Shown piece after piece: positions 1 through 7,867 of a stretch of 64,000 nt of DNA. Source of the DNA: Kitasatospora herbaricolor (GTDB lineage: Bacteria > Actinomycetota > Actinomycetes > Streptomycetales > Streptomycetaceae); the NCBI RefSeq assembly GCF_030813695.1, contig NZ_JAUSVA010000002.1, positions 4,774,001 through 4,838,000 on the forward strand, written 5' to 3'. The notes under the pieces were generated by a model. That model was not told where the DNA came from and searched no databases. It saw only the letters and a list, made by a program, of their open reading frames with translations. The translations under genes and the position numbers were made by a program. Positions within the stretch are counted from its first letter, which is position 1. Each line of letters starts with the position of its first letter.

Positions 1-928
1 CCTGCCGGGCGTTCTCCTCCAGCCAGTCGCCGAAGGCGGTGGAGCCGGTGTAGTCGATCAGCTTCACCTCGGGCCGCACGGCCAGCACCTTGGCGAGGGC
101 GGCGCCCTCGTGCTCGGCGGCCAGGCAGACCAGGTTGGGGTCGAACCCGGCCTCGGCGAGGACCTCGCGGGCGATCCGCACGGTGAGCGCCAGCGGCAGC
201 ACGGCGCGCGGGTGCGGCTTGACCAGGACGGGGTTGCCGGTGGCGAGCGAGGCGAACAGGCCGGGGTAGCCGTTCCAGGTGGGGAAGGTGTTGCAGCCGA
301 TCAGCAGGGCGATGCCGCGCGGTACGACGGTGAACTCCTTGGACATCCGCAGCGGGTCGCGCTTGCCCTGCGGCTTGGTCCAGTCGGCCCGCAGCGGGAG
401 CCTGGTCTGCTCGGCGTAGGCGTACGCGACGGCCTCCAGGCCGCGGTCCTGGGCGTGCGGGCCGCCGGCCTGGAAGGCCATCCCGTAGGCCTGGCCGGTG
501 GTGTGCATCACGACCTGGGCGAACTCGTGCGAGCGGGCGTTGATCCGGGCCAGGATCTCCAGGCAGAGCGCCGCGCGGGCGGCCGGGCCGGCCGCGGCCC
601 AGCCGGGACGGGCCGCCTGCAGGGCGGCGATCAGCGCGTCCGGCGCGGAGTGCGGGTAACTGATGCCCAGCTCGATGCCGTACGGGGAGGCCTCGCCGCC
701 GACCGGGTCGCCGTTGGTGGGCTGACCCTCGACGGTGAAGGGCCGGCCGAGCAGGGCGTCGAAGGCGGCCTTGCCGTCCGCGGCGCCGCTCTCGCCGTAG
801 GCCTTGGGGAACTCGGGGTACGGCGACCAGTAGTCGCGTTCGGTGATGGCGGTGAGCGCCCGGTTCAGGGTGTCCTGGTGACGTTCGACGAGTTCGGCGA
901 CGAGGGGGTGGGTGACCGCAGCAGCCAT
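1..928 (-). CDS. paaN: PaaN-type aldehyde dehydrogenase-like protein, 3' end outside window
   Basis: The ATG at 928 is preceded by GAGGAG seven bases upstream. The gene runs leftward off the window edge, so about 309 N-terminal residues are visible. The sequence begins MAAAVTHPLVAELVERHQ and contains YWSPYPEFPKAYGES and FTVVPRGIALLIGCNTFPT, typical of the PaaN branch of the aldehyde dehydrogenase superfamily, which is linked to phenylacetate ring opening. The glutamate and cysteine active-site region lies outside the window, so catalysis cannot be judged. A TetR-type palindrome sits 45-58 bases upstream of the start and is repeated before the dehydrogenase operon at 5715, suggesting shared control by the TetR gene at 4316. 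Confidence 0.85.
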   Translation of the reverse strand, partial: MAAAVTHPLVAELVERHQDTLNRALTAITERDYWSPYPEFPKAYGESGAADGKAAFDALLGRPFTVEGQPTNGDPVGGEASPYGIELGISYPHSAPDALIAALQAARPGWAAAGPAARAALCLEILARINARSHEFAQVVMHTTGQAYGMAFQAGGPHAQDRGLEAVAYAYAEQTRLPLRADWTKPQGKRDPLRMSKEFTVVPRGIALLIGCNTFPTWNGYPGLFASLATGNPVLVKPHPRAVLPLALTVRIAREVLAEAGFDPNLVCLAAEHEGAALAKVLAVRPEVKLIDYTGSTAFGDWLEENARQ

Positions 929-972
929 TGGTGCGCTCCTCGGAGGAGGCGGACGGGACACGTCACAGAGTA

Positions 973-986
973 ACCGAACGATCGGT
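973..986. promoter_or_regulatory. PaaR/TetR-type operator upstream of paaN
   Basis: ACCGAACGATCGGT has inverted ACCGA/TCGGT arms around four bases. It fits the core ACCGNNCGNNCGGT that I recall for the TetR-family regulator PaaR of Corynebacterium. A copy differing by one base lies at 5603-5616. The likely ligand-responsive regulator is the TetR protein encoded at 4316-4900. Confidence 0.65.
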
Positions 987-1109
987 CGGCTCAAGGGGTT
1001 CGGCGGGCCCCTTTCCCCGGACCGGCCCGCCGGGGCCCCCTCCCGCACCGGCCGCGGGCCGCACCGGCCGCCTCCCGCACCGACGGCCGCGGGGCCGCCG
1101 GGCACGACG

Positions 1110-1139
1110 ACGCCCCGGCCGGGTGTCCGGCCGGGGCGT
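1110..1139 (-). terminator. Hairpin terminator after the mannosyltransferase
   Basis: A perfect 13-bp G/C-rich stem with a four-base GTGT loop lies 27 bases past the stop codon of the leftward gene 1166-2431. There is no U-tract, as is common for terminators in these genomes. Confidence 0.6.
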
Positions 1140-1165
1140 GGCGGTGCGCGGTGGTCGGGCCCGGG

Positions 1166-2431
1166 TTACGGGACGCCGAGCTCGAAGAGGATGTAGCCCG
1201 CGAACCAGCCGGAGGCGATCGCCGCGGAGCCGAGCACGGTGGCCAGCACCGGCCAGCTCAGCTTGCGCAGGGCGATGGCCAGCGGCACGAACAGCGGGAA
1301 GACCGGCAGCAGGTAGCGCGACACGTTGCCGAAGATCTGCGCGCTGCCCAGCACCGTCACCAGCGTGACCAGGGTGTAGACGATCAGGACCACCGGCGGG
1401 CGCAGCCGCAGCATCAGCACGATCAGGATCGGCAGGGCCAGCACGATCAGGACGGCCAGCATGTCCGGGATCGGGTACGCGAACGGGTAGTCGAACCGGC
1501 CGAGCATCACCCCGCGCATGGAGTTCCAGGTGCTCACGCCGTAGTCGAAGTAGTGCAGCCAGGCCTCGCGCTGGAGCTTGAAGTAGCCGCCCCAGTCACC
1601 CATCCGCCAGCCCACCCAGCCGACGTAGCCGATCAGGCCCAGCGGCGCCAGGAACATCGCCACCAGCGGGCGGACGACGCCGCTCTCCCGCCGGTACAGG
1701 TCGATCAGGGCCGCGATGCCGACCCCGGCGATCAGGGCCGCCGCGGTCGGCCGGTTGAGCCCGGCGACCAGGGTGACCACGCCGGCCGCCACCCAGCGCC
1801 TGGTCATCACCAGGTAGCAGGACCAGGCGGCGAGCGCGACGAAGGTGGAGTCGGAGTAGACCGCCCACTCGGCGCCGGAGCCGGGGATGACGGCCCACAG
1901 GCCGGCCGCGATCACGCCCGCCCGGGCGCCGGCCAGCCGCTCGGCCACGGCGAAGATGCCGGCCGCGGCGAACAGCGAGGCGACGATCGAGACCAGCATC
2001 CCGGCGCCGTACAGGCCGAGGCCGGTGCCCTCCGAGACCAGCCGGATCAGGCCGGGGTAGAGCGGGAAGAAGGCGGCGGAGTTCTGCTCGACGGTGAAGC
2101 CGCCGACCGCGCCGGGCACGTGGATCAGCTGCGGGTGGTAGCCGAACTCGGCGACCTGCCGGTACCACCAGCCGTCCCAGGAGGCCAGGACGTCCCAGGG
2201 CTGGGCGCCGCCGCCGAAGCGCGCGTCCTTCTTGGCGTAGTCCCCGGCGAACTGGAGCATCCGCATGAAGACGGTGAAGCCGATCAGCTTCAGCACCGCG
2301 TAGCACCAGACGGCGGGCCCGTAGCGGATCGCCAGCCGGCGCGCTCGTTCGCGCAGGCCGTCGGCCTCCGCCGGCTGGCCGCCGTCCCGCTGTTCGGGCA
2401 CGCCGGTGGACACTGCCTGTTCTGCGTTCAT
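1166..2431 (-). CDS. PIG-V-like mannosyltransferase (GT-C membrane protein)
   Basis: This 421-residue protein has many hydrophobic segments. The motifs FFPLYPGLIR (around residues 108-117) and an early WDGWWYRQVAEFGY acidic/aromatic loop are typical of GT-C enzymes of the PIG-V/Mannosyl_trans2 family. These enzymes use a polyprenyl-phosphate-linked sugar as donor and act on the outer face of the membrane. The chosen start is ATG 2431; an in-frame TTG lies just before it. GtrA and a GT2 glycosyltransferase next door would provide the flippase and the lipid-sugar synthase, so the three genes plausibly form one pathway. The acceptor (wall polymer, protein or lipid) cannot be told from the sequence. 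Confidence 0.75.
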   Translation of the reverse strand: MNAEQAVSTGVPEQRDGGQPAEADGLRERARRLAIRYGPAVWCYAVLKLIGFTVFMRMLQFAGDYAKKDARFGGGAQPWDVLASWDGWWYRQVAEFGYHPQLIHVPGAVGGFTVEQNSAAFFPLYPGLIRLVSEGTGLGLYGAGMLVSIVASLFAAAGIFAVAERLAGARAGVIAAGLWAVIPGSGAEWAVYSDSTFVALAAWSCYLVMTRRWVAAGVVTLVAGLNRPTAAALIAGVGIAALIDLYRRESGVVRPLVAMFLAPLGLIGYVGWVGWRMGDWGGYFKLQREAWLHYFDYGVSTWNSMRGVMLGRFDYPFAYPIPDMLAVLIVLALPILIVLMLRLRPPVVLIVYTLVTLVTVLGSAQIFGNVSRYLLPVFPLFVPLAIALRKLSWPVLATVLGSAAIASGWFAGYILFELGVP

Positions 2432-2507
2432 CAAGACCTGATCCCACCCTGCCGCGGTCGATGGTGCGCCGAGTCTAGGACATTGGTCCAGACCTGGCCC
2501 TGGAGCT

Positions 2508-3005
2508 TCACCGGTCTGCCGGCTCTCGGAAGACCCACAGTCGCAGCAGCACGAAACGCAGCAGCGTGGCCGCCGCGTTGGCCGCGATCAGGGCGCCGAC
2601 CTTGACCGTGGCGGAGGCGTCCGGCGCGACCCGCGCGACCACCTCCAGCGCGCCGTCACTGAGCGCCAGCCCCGCCACGAACGCGACCAGCCCCTGCACC
2701 TGGTGCCGGGCCGCCCCGGCCGACCCGCGCACCTTGAAGGTGAAGCGCCGGTTGGCGGCGGTGTTGGCCACGGCGGTGACGAGCAGCGCGATCAGGTTGG
2801 CGGTCCGGTCGCCTACGGCCGGGCTGAGGGCGACGTACAGGCCCAGGTAGGCGACGGTGGAGACCACGCCGACGACGGCGAACACGGGCAGCTGGCGGAC
2901 GGCCCCCGGTCGCCCCGCCCCGGATCGCCCCGCCCCCGCCGGCTCGGCGGCGGGCGTCGGTACCGCCGGTCGCGGCGTGTCGTCGTGATCGGAGTCGGAC
3001 GGCAT
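2508..3005 (-). CDS. GtrA-family membrane protein
   Basis: This 165-residue protein has a Pro/Ala/Gly-rich, probably cytoplasmic first 37 residues, then four hydrophobic segments. Between segments two and three is NRRFTFKVRG, the usual loop of the GtrA/DPMS-like family, and the C-terminus ends RLWVFREPADR, also typical. GtrA proteins are thought to flip polyprenyl-phosphate sugars across the membrane. The gene is 76 bases upstream of the mannosyltransferase on the same strand and divergent from the GT2 gene at 3213, which would make the lipid-linked sugar. Confidence 0.85.
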   Translation of the reverse strand: MPSDSDHDDTPRPAVPTPAAEPAGAGRSGAGRPGAVRQLPVFAVVGVVSTVAYLGLYVALSPAVGDRTANLIALLVTAVANTAANRRFTFKVRGSAGAARHQVQGLVAFVAGLALSDGALEVVARVAPDASATVKVGALIAANAAATLLRFVLLRLWVFREPADR

Positions 3006-3212
3006 CGGTCACGGAACCCTGGGTCGAGGAGTCGGAAAACCCTGCCTTACGGTCGGCCGGGGAGAATATTGGTCTGTACCGATCGACAGTTGTCGGACCG
3101 CAAAGCTCCCACTCGGCATCGGCGCAGTCTACGGTATGGGCGTGGACGGCACTCCCTGACCCGTTCGCGACACCAGCCGCTCACCTTCTTCTCCCATGGG
3201 CCAGGACAACCG

Positions 3213-4283
3213 ATGACCGCAGTGCACCACGACCGCACCGAGCTCTCCGTCGTCATCCCCATGTACAACGAGGAGGAGGTCCTGCCGGTCCTCGTCGACC
3301 GCCTCCGTGCCGTTCTGGACGGCACCGGCGTCCGCTACGAGGTGGTCGCCGTCGACGACGGCAGCACCGACAAGACCGCCGCCCGGCTTGAGGACCTCCG
3401 GGCCGGCTGGCCGCAGTTGCGGGTGGTCGCGCTGCGCCGGAACTCCGGCCACCAGGCCGCCCTCACCGCCGGCCTGCACAGCGCCCGCGGGGCGTACGTG
3501 GCGAGCATCGACGCCGACCTCCAGGACCCGCCGGAGAAGATCCCCGAGATGCTGGCGCTGGCCAGGGCCCAGCGCCTGGACATCGTCTACGGGATCCGCT
3601 CGGACCGCTCCACCGACACCGGCTTCAAGCGCCGGACGGCCGGCGCCTACTACTGGCTGATCCGGCGGCTGGTCGGCAAGAACGTCCCCTCGCAGGCCGG
3701 GGACTTCCGGCTGCTCAGCCGCGAGGCCGTGGACGCCCTCAAGACCCTGCCGGACCAGCAGCAGGTCTACCGGCTGCTGGTGCCCTGGCTGGGCTTCCCC
3801 AGCGGGCAGGTCACCTACCAGCGTGACGAGCGCGCCGCCGGCGAGACCAAGTACCCGCTGCGCAAGATGGTCGGCCTCGCCATCACCAGCATCACCAGCT
3901 TCTCGGCCGCCCCGCTGCGGCTCGCCACCTGGCTGGGCGTCGTCAGCTTCTTCACCTGTCTGGCCATGCTGGTCTTCACCCTGACGGCCTACGCGCTCGG
4001 CAACACCGTGCCCGGCTGGACGTCGCTGTTCACCGCGATGCTCTTCCTCGGCGGGGTCCAGCTGATCTGCTTCGGCCTGCTCGGCGAGTACGTCGGACGG
4101 ATCTACACCGCCGTGCAGCAGCGGCCGACCTACTTCATCGCCAGCGACAGCGGCCGTCCCGCCGAAGCCGCCGCCCCGGCCGCCGCCACCCCCGCCACCC
4201 CCGCCGCTTCCGCCGCTTCCGCCGCCGCCGAGCCGCTGGTGCCCTCCGGCCGGCCCGAGGCCGGTCAACTGCCCCCGGCCTGA
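3213..4283 (+). CDS. GtrB/DPM1-like polyprenyl-phosphate glycosyltransferase (GT2)
   Basis: This 356-residue protein has an N-terminal GT-A domain: LSVVIPMYNEEEVLP at residues 10-24, the nucleotide-binding region VVAVDDGSTDKT, and the catalytic DADLQDPPE. Two C-terminal membrane helices lie around residues 235-260 and 270-295, as in GtrB and CsbB. An Ala/Pro-rich tail of about 40 residues follows. It should transfer a sugar from a nucleotide sugar to polyprenyl phosphate at the inner face of the membrane. The start at ATG 3213 places the catalytic domain directly at the N-terminus. It is transcribed away from gtrA, and the 207-base gap holds an AT-richer stretch near 3060-3090 that may carry both promoters. 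Confidence 0.85.
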   Translation: MTAVHHDRTELSVVIPMYNEEEVLPVLVDRLRAVLDGTGVRYEVVAVDDGSTDKTAARLEDLRAGWPQLRVVALRRNSGHQAALTAGLHSARGAYVASIDADLQDPPEKIPEMLALARAQRLDIVYGIRSDRSTDTGFKRRTAGAYYWLIRRLVGKNVPSQAGDFRLLSREAVDALKTLPDQQQVYRLLVPWLGFPSGQVTYQRDERAAGETKYPLRKMVGLAITSITSFSAAPLRLATWLGVVSFFTCLAMLVFTLTAYALGNTVPGWTSLFTAMLFLGGVQLICFGLLGEYVGRIYTAVQQRPTYFIASDSGRPAEAAAPAAATPATPAASAASAAAEPLVPSGRPEAGQLPPA

Positions 4284-4315
4284 TCCTTCGTCCGGCCGCC
4301 GGGGATACTCGGAGG

Positions 4316-4900
4316 ATGGCCGATCACACCACCCGCACCGCCTACACCGTGGAGTCGCTGCTCGCGGTGACCGTCGACGTGTTCAACGAGCGGGGCTACG
4401 ACGGCACCTCGATGGAGGACCTCTCCCGCGCCGCCGGGATCTCCAAGTCCTCCATCTACCACCACGTGCGGGGCAAGGAGGAGCTGCTCCGGCTCGCCGT
4501 CGGGCGGGCCCTGGACGGCCTCTTCGGCATCCTCGGCGAACCGGCCGCCACCGAGGGCCCGGCCGTGCACCGGCTGGAGCACGTCGTGCGTCGCACCACC
4601 GAGGTCCTGCTCGCCGAGCTCCCGTACGTCACCCTGCTGCTGCGGGTGCGCGGCAACACCGCGACCGAGCAGTGGGCGCTGGAGCGCCGCCGCGAGTTCG
4701 ACCACCGGGTCGCCGAACTCGTCCGGGCCGCCGTCGCCGACGGCGCACTGCGCTCGGACGTCGACCCGCGCCTGGCCACCCGGCTCCTCTTCGGCATGAT
4801 CAACTCGATCGTCGAGTGGTACCGACCGGGCATCCGGACCGCCGACGGCGTCGCCGACACGGTCGTCCGCCTGGCCTTCGACGGCCTGCGGGCCGTTTGA
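4316..4900 (+). CDS. TetR-family regulator, probable PaaR-like
   Basis: This 194-residue protein has a TetR helix-turn-helix at residues 15-60, with NERGYDGTSMEDLSRAAGIS and KSSIYHHVRGKEELL. The rest should form the ligand pocket and dimer interface. Similar TetR proteins are, as I recall, usual neighbours of paaN in Streptomyces. The two ACCGAACnATCGGT operators, before paaN and before the dehydrogenase operon, make it the natural candidate for their regulator. In Corynebacterium the PaaR ligand is phenylacetyl-CoA. The GGAGG directly abuts the ATG with no spacer, so the message may be leaderless or start at a nearby alternative codon; no better in-frame start exists without cutting into the DNA-binding domain. 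Confidence 0.8.
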   Translation: MADHTTRTAYTVESLLAVTVDVFNERGYDGTSMEDLSRAAGISKSSIYHHVRGKEELLRLAVGRALDGLFGILGEPAATEGPAVHRLEHVVRRTTEVLLAELPYVTLLLRVRGNTATEQWALERRREFDHRVAELVRAAVADGALRSDVDPRLATRLLFGMINSIVEWYRPGIRTADGVADTVVRLAFDGLRAV

Positions 4901-5018
4901 TCGAGGCTCGGCGCGACCCTGCGGCCCGCTCGCGGCCGTACCCTCCCGCAGGTCGACGCCCGGTGTGAGGGCCGCTCCGTACGTCGGGTGGTCCTTCCGC
5001 CCGCTGCGGGCCGGGGGC

Positions 5019-5501
5019 TCAGTCGGGGGGTACCTGGTCGGTCTCCTCGAAGACGATCAGGGTCTGGGTGGCCAGCACCTGGGGGATCGACTGGATGCGG
5101 CCCAGCACCAGCTCCCGCAGGGCCCGGTTGTCGGCGGTGTGCACCAGCAGCAGCACGTCGAACTCGCCGCCGACCAGCGCGATGTGCGCCACCCCGGGCA
5201 GTTCCAGGAGCTGTTCGCGGACCGCCCGCCAGGAGTTCTGGACGATCTTCAGGGTGAGGTAGGCGGAGGCGCCCTGGCCGGCCCGCTCGTGGTCGACCCG
5301 GGCGGTGAAGCCCCGGATCACGCCGTCGTCCATCATCCGGGAGATCCGCGCGTAGGCGTTCGCCCGGGAGACGTGCACGCGTTCGGCCACCGAGCGTATC
5401 GAGGCCCGGCCGTCCTGCTGGAGCAGGCGCAGGATGGACCTGTCGACCCGGTCCAACGGGGTGACCGGCTCCTTCGCTCTGGACATCTGTTCAGCGGACA
5501 T
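5019..5501 (-). CDS. Lrp/AsnC-family regulator (BkdR-like)
   Basis: This 160-residue protein has an N-terminal winged helix at about residues 15-75, with LDRVDRSILRLLQQDGRASI and HVSRANAYARISRMMDDGVI. A C-terminal RAM effector domain follows, ending VLATQTLIVFEETDQVPPD. Lrp-type proteins sense amino acids as oligomers. Sitting divergently 213 bases from a branched-chain dehydrogenase operon, it matches the BkdR arrangement of other bacteria and probably senses leucine, isoleucine or valine. ATG 5501 is preceded by a G-rich ribosome site. Confidence 0.85.
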   Translation of the reverse strand: MSAEQMSRAKEPVTPLDRVDRSILRLLQQDGRASIRSVAERVHVSRANAYARISRMMDDGVIRGFTARVDHERAGQGASAYLTLKIVQNSWRAVREQLLELPGVAHIALVGGEFDVLLLVHTADNRALRELVLGRIQSIPQVLATQTLIVFEETDQVPPD

Positions 5502-5602
5502 GGCCCCCCACCCCTCGGATATGGACGTGCTGCTTCCAGCAGACCGCTGTCGCGGCCGATTGTCCACCACCTTGGCGCAGCTGTGGTCAGAATGAACAGA
5601 CA

Positions 5603-5616
5603 ACCGAACAATCGGT
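5603..5616. promoter_or_regulatory. PaaR/TetR-type operator upstream of the dehydrogenase operon
   Basis: ACCGAACAATCGGT is identical to the paaN site at 973-986 except for one base in the spacer. It lies 99-112 bases before the E1-alpha start, where it could overlap the promoter of that operon or of the divergent Lrp gene. Confidence 0.6.
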
Positions 5617-5714
5617 AGGGAGGAATCCGTCGCCGACCCGGTCGCGGCCCCTTGCACCACGGCACCACCCCGCTGCCCCCGCAGCCCCTCCCCCACCCCT
5701 TGGAGGTGCCCGAG

Positions 5715-6866
5715 ATGACCGTTCTCGATCACAGACACCACACGTCCGTGCCGGGCTGGCGGCCCGGGGCCACCGCCCCGCGCACCGACCCGGCGCCGCT
5801 GCTCCCGGACGCCTCCCCCGTACGGGTGCTCGGCACCCCGGCGCTGGAGAAGTACGACCCGGCCCTGCTGCGCGAGCTGTACCGCCGGCTGGTCGTCGGC
5901 CGCCGCTACAACCAGCAGGCCACCGTGCTCACCAAGCAGGGCCGGCTGGCCGTCTACCCGGCCTCGACCGGCCAGGAGGCCTGTCAGGTCGCGGCGGCGA
6001 TGGTGCTGGGCGCCGGCGACTGGCTGTTCCCGAGCTACCGCGACACCCTGGCCGTGGTCTCCCGCGGGGTGGACCCGCTGGAGGCGCTCACCCTGCTGCG
6101 CGGCAACGCGCACACCGGCTACGACCCGCGGGCGACCCGCACCGCGCCGCTCTGCACGCCGCTGGCCACCCAGGCCCCGCACGCGGTGGGCCTGGCGCAC
6201 GCCGCCCGGCTGAGCGCCGAGCCGGTCGTGGCGCTGGCGATGCTCGGCGACGGCGGCACCAGCGAGGGGGACTTCCACGAGGCGCTGAACTTCGCCGCGG
6301 TGCTGCAGGCCCCGGTGGTCTTCCTGGTGCAGAACAACGGGTACGCGATCTCGGTGCCGCTCACCCAGCAGTCCGCCGCGCCCAGCCTGGCCCACAAGGC
6401 CGTCGGCTACGGCATGCCGGGCCGGCTGGTGGACGGCAACGACGCGCCGGCGGTGCACGCGGTGCTCGGCGAGGCCGTCGAGCGGGCCCGCTCCGGCGGG
6501 GGTCCGACCCTGGTCGAGGCGCTCACCTACCGGCTGGAGGCGCACACCAACGCGGACGACGCCACCCGCTACCGCGAGGACGAGGAGGTCGCCGCCTGGC
6601 GCGAGCACGACCCCGTCCTGCTGATGGAGCGCCACCTGCGCGAGGCCGGGCTGCTGGACGACCTGCTCGTGCGGCAGGCGTCCGAGGAGGCCGAGGCGCT
6701 GGCCGCCCGGATGCGCGCGGAGTTCCACAGCGACGCCGAGCTGGACCCGATGTCGCTGTTCGCCCACGTCTACGCCGAGCCCACCCCGCAACTGCGGGAG
6801 CAGGCGGCCCAGCTGGCCGCCGAACTCGCCGCCGAGCTGGCCGCCGAGGCCGAGGTGCAGCACTGA
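5715..6866 (+). CDS. bkdA: 2-oxoacid dehydrogenase E1 alpha subunit (branched-chain type)
   Basis: This 383-residue protein has the thiamine diphosphate motif starting GDGGTSEGDFHEALNFAA and ending in NN at LVQNNGYAIS. PSYRDTLAVVSRG and YRLEAHTNADDATRYR are typical of the PdhA/BkdA family. With the beta subunit it decarboxylates 2-oxoacids and passes the acyl group to the E2 lipoyl arm. GGAGG at 5702-5706 sets the start at ATG 5715. The stop overlaps the next start (TGATG). Pyruvate versus branched-chain substrate cannot be settled from motifs; the Lrp neighbour and the two-subunit E1 favour branched chains, which supply starters for iso/anteiso fatty acids. Confidence 0.88.
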   Translation: MTVLDHRHHTSVPGWRPGATAPRTDPAPLLPDASPVRVLGTPALEKYDPALLRELYRRLVVGRRYNQQATVLTKQGRLAVYPASTGQEACQVAAAMVLGAGDWLFPSYRDTLAVVSRGVDPLEALTLLRGNAHTGYDPRATRTAPLCTPLATQAPHAVGLAHAARLSAEPVVALAMLGDGGTSEGDFHEALNFAAVLQAPVVFLVQNNGYAISVPLTQQSAAPSLAHKAVGYGMPGRLVDGNDAPAVHAVLGEAVERARSGGGPTLVEALTYRLEAHTNADDATRYREDEEVAAWREHDPVLLMERHLREAGLLDDLLVRQASEEAEALAARMRAEFHSDAELDPMSLFAHVYAEPTPQLREQAAQLAAELAAELAAEAEVQH

Positions 6867-7867
6867 TGAGCACAGCAACACCGGTGCGGACCAGCACCAT
6901 GGCGCAGGCGCTCAACGCGGCGCTGCGCGACGCCATGCGCGAGGACCGGAGCGTCCACGTGCTCGGCGAGGACGTCGGCGCGCTCGGCGGCGTCTTCCGG
7001 ATCACCGACGGGCTGACCGCGGAGTTCGGCCGGGACCGCTGCCTGGACACCCCGCTCGCGGAGGCCGGCATCCTCGGCACCGCGATCGGCATGGCCATGT
7101 ACGGGCTGCGCCCGGTGGTCGAGATGCAGTTCGACGCGTTCGCGTACCCGGCGATGGAACAGCTCGTCTCGCACGTCGCGAAGATGCGCAACCGCACGGC
7201 GGGCAAGCTGCCGCTGCCGATCACCATCCGGATCCCGTACGGCGGCGGCATCGGCGGGGTCGAGCACCACAGCGACTCCTCCGAGGCGTACTACGCCCAG
7301 ACCCCCGGTCTGCACGTGGTCACGCCCGCCACCGTCGGCGACGCCTACGGCCTGCTGCGGGCCTCGATCGCCTCGGACGACCCGGTGGTCTTCCTGGAGC
7401 CCAAGCGCCTCTACTGGGGCAAGGACGGCCTGGACCCGGCCGCCCCGGTCGAGCCGATCGGCCGGGCCGTGCTGCGGCGGACCGGCAGCTCCGCCGTCCT
7501 GATCACCTACGGGCCCTCGCTGCCGGTCTGCCTGGAGGCGGCCGAGGCGGCGAAGGCCGAGGGCTGGGACCTCGCGGTGCTCGACCTGCGCACCCTGGTG
7601 CCCTTCGACGACGAGACGGTCTGCCAGGTGGTGCGCTCGCTCGGCCGGGCGGTCGTCGTGCACGAGGCCAGCGGCTTCGGCGGGACGGGCGCGGAGATCG
7701 CCGCCCGGGTCACCGAGCGGTGCTTCCACCACCTGGCCGCCCCCGTCCTGCGGGTGACCGGCTTCGACATCCCGTACCCGCCGCCGATGCTGGAGCACCA
7801 CCACCTCCCCGGGGTGGACCGGATCCTGGACGCGGTCGCCCGGCTCCAGTGGGAGGACCGAGGATGA
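6866..7867 (+). CDS. bkdB: 2-oxoacid dehydrogenase E1 beta subunit
   Basis: This 333-residue transketolase-like subunit shows HVLGEDVGALGGVFRITDGL near the N-terminus, DTPLAEAGILGTAIGMAMYG, and the C-terminal VVVHEASGFGGTGAEIAARV. It forms the alpha2beta2 E1 heterotetramer with the preceding gene, completing the thiamine diphosphate site. The start overlaps the upstream stop by one base and its own stop overlaps the E2 start (ATGA), so the three genes are translationally coupled. Confidence 0.9.
   Translation: MSTATPVRTSTMAQALNAALRDAMREDRSVHVLGEDVGALGGVFRITDGLTAEFGRDRCLDTPLAEAGILGTAIGMAMYGLRPVVEMQFDAFAYPAMEQLVSHVAKMRNRTAGKLPLPITIRIPYGGGIGGVEHHSDSSEAYYAQTPGLHVVTPATVGDAYGLLRASIASDDPVVFLEPKRLYWGKDGLDPAAPVEPIGRAVLRRTGSSAVLITYGPSLPVCLEAAEAAKAEGWDLAVLDLRTLVPFDDETVCQVVRSLGRAVVVHEASGFGGTGAEIAARVTERCFHHLAAPVLRVTGFDIPYPPPMLEHHHLPGVDRILDAVARLQWEDRG

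Noticed and set aside
3129-4268. Leftward frame opposite the GT2 gene
   Set aside because: Antisense shadow rich in Gly/Ala/Val; the sense strand has all GT2 motifs.
5502-6881. A long leftward extension of the Lrp-type gene across the E1-alpha gene
   Set aside because: The open frame continues upstream only because of high GC. The Lrp domain begins at ATG 5501 and the extension has no homologous pattern.
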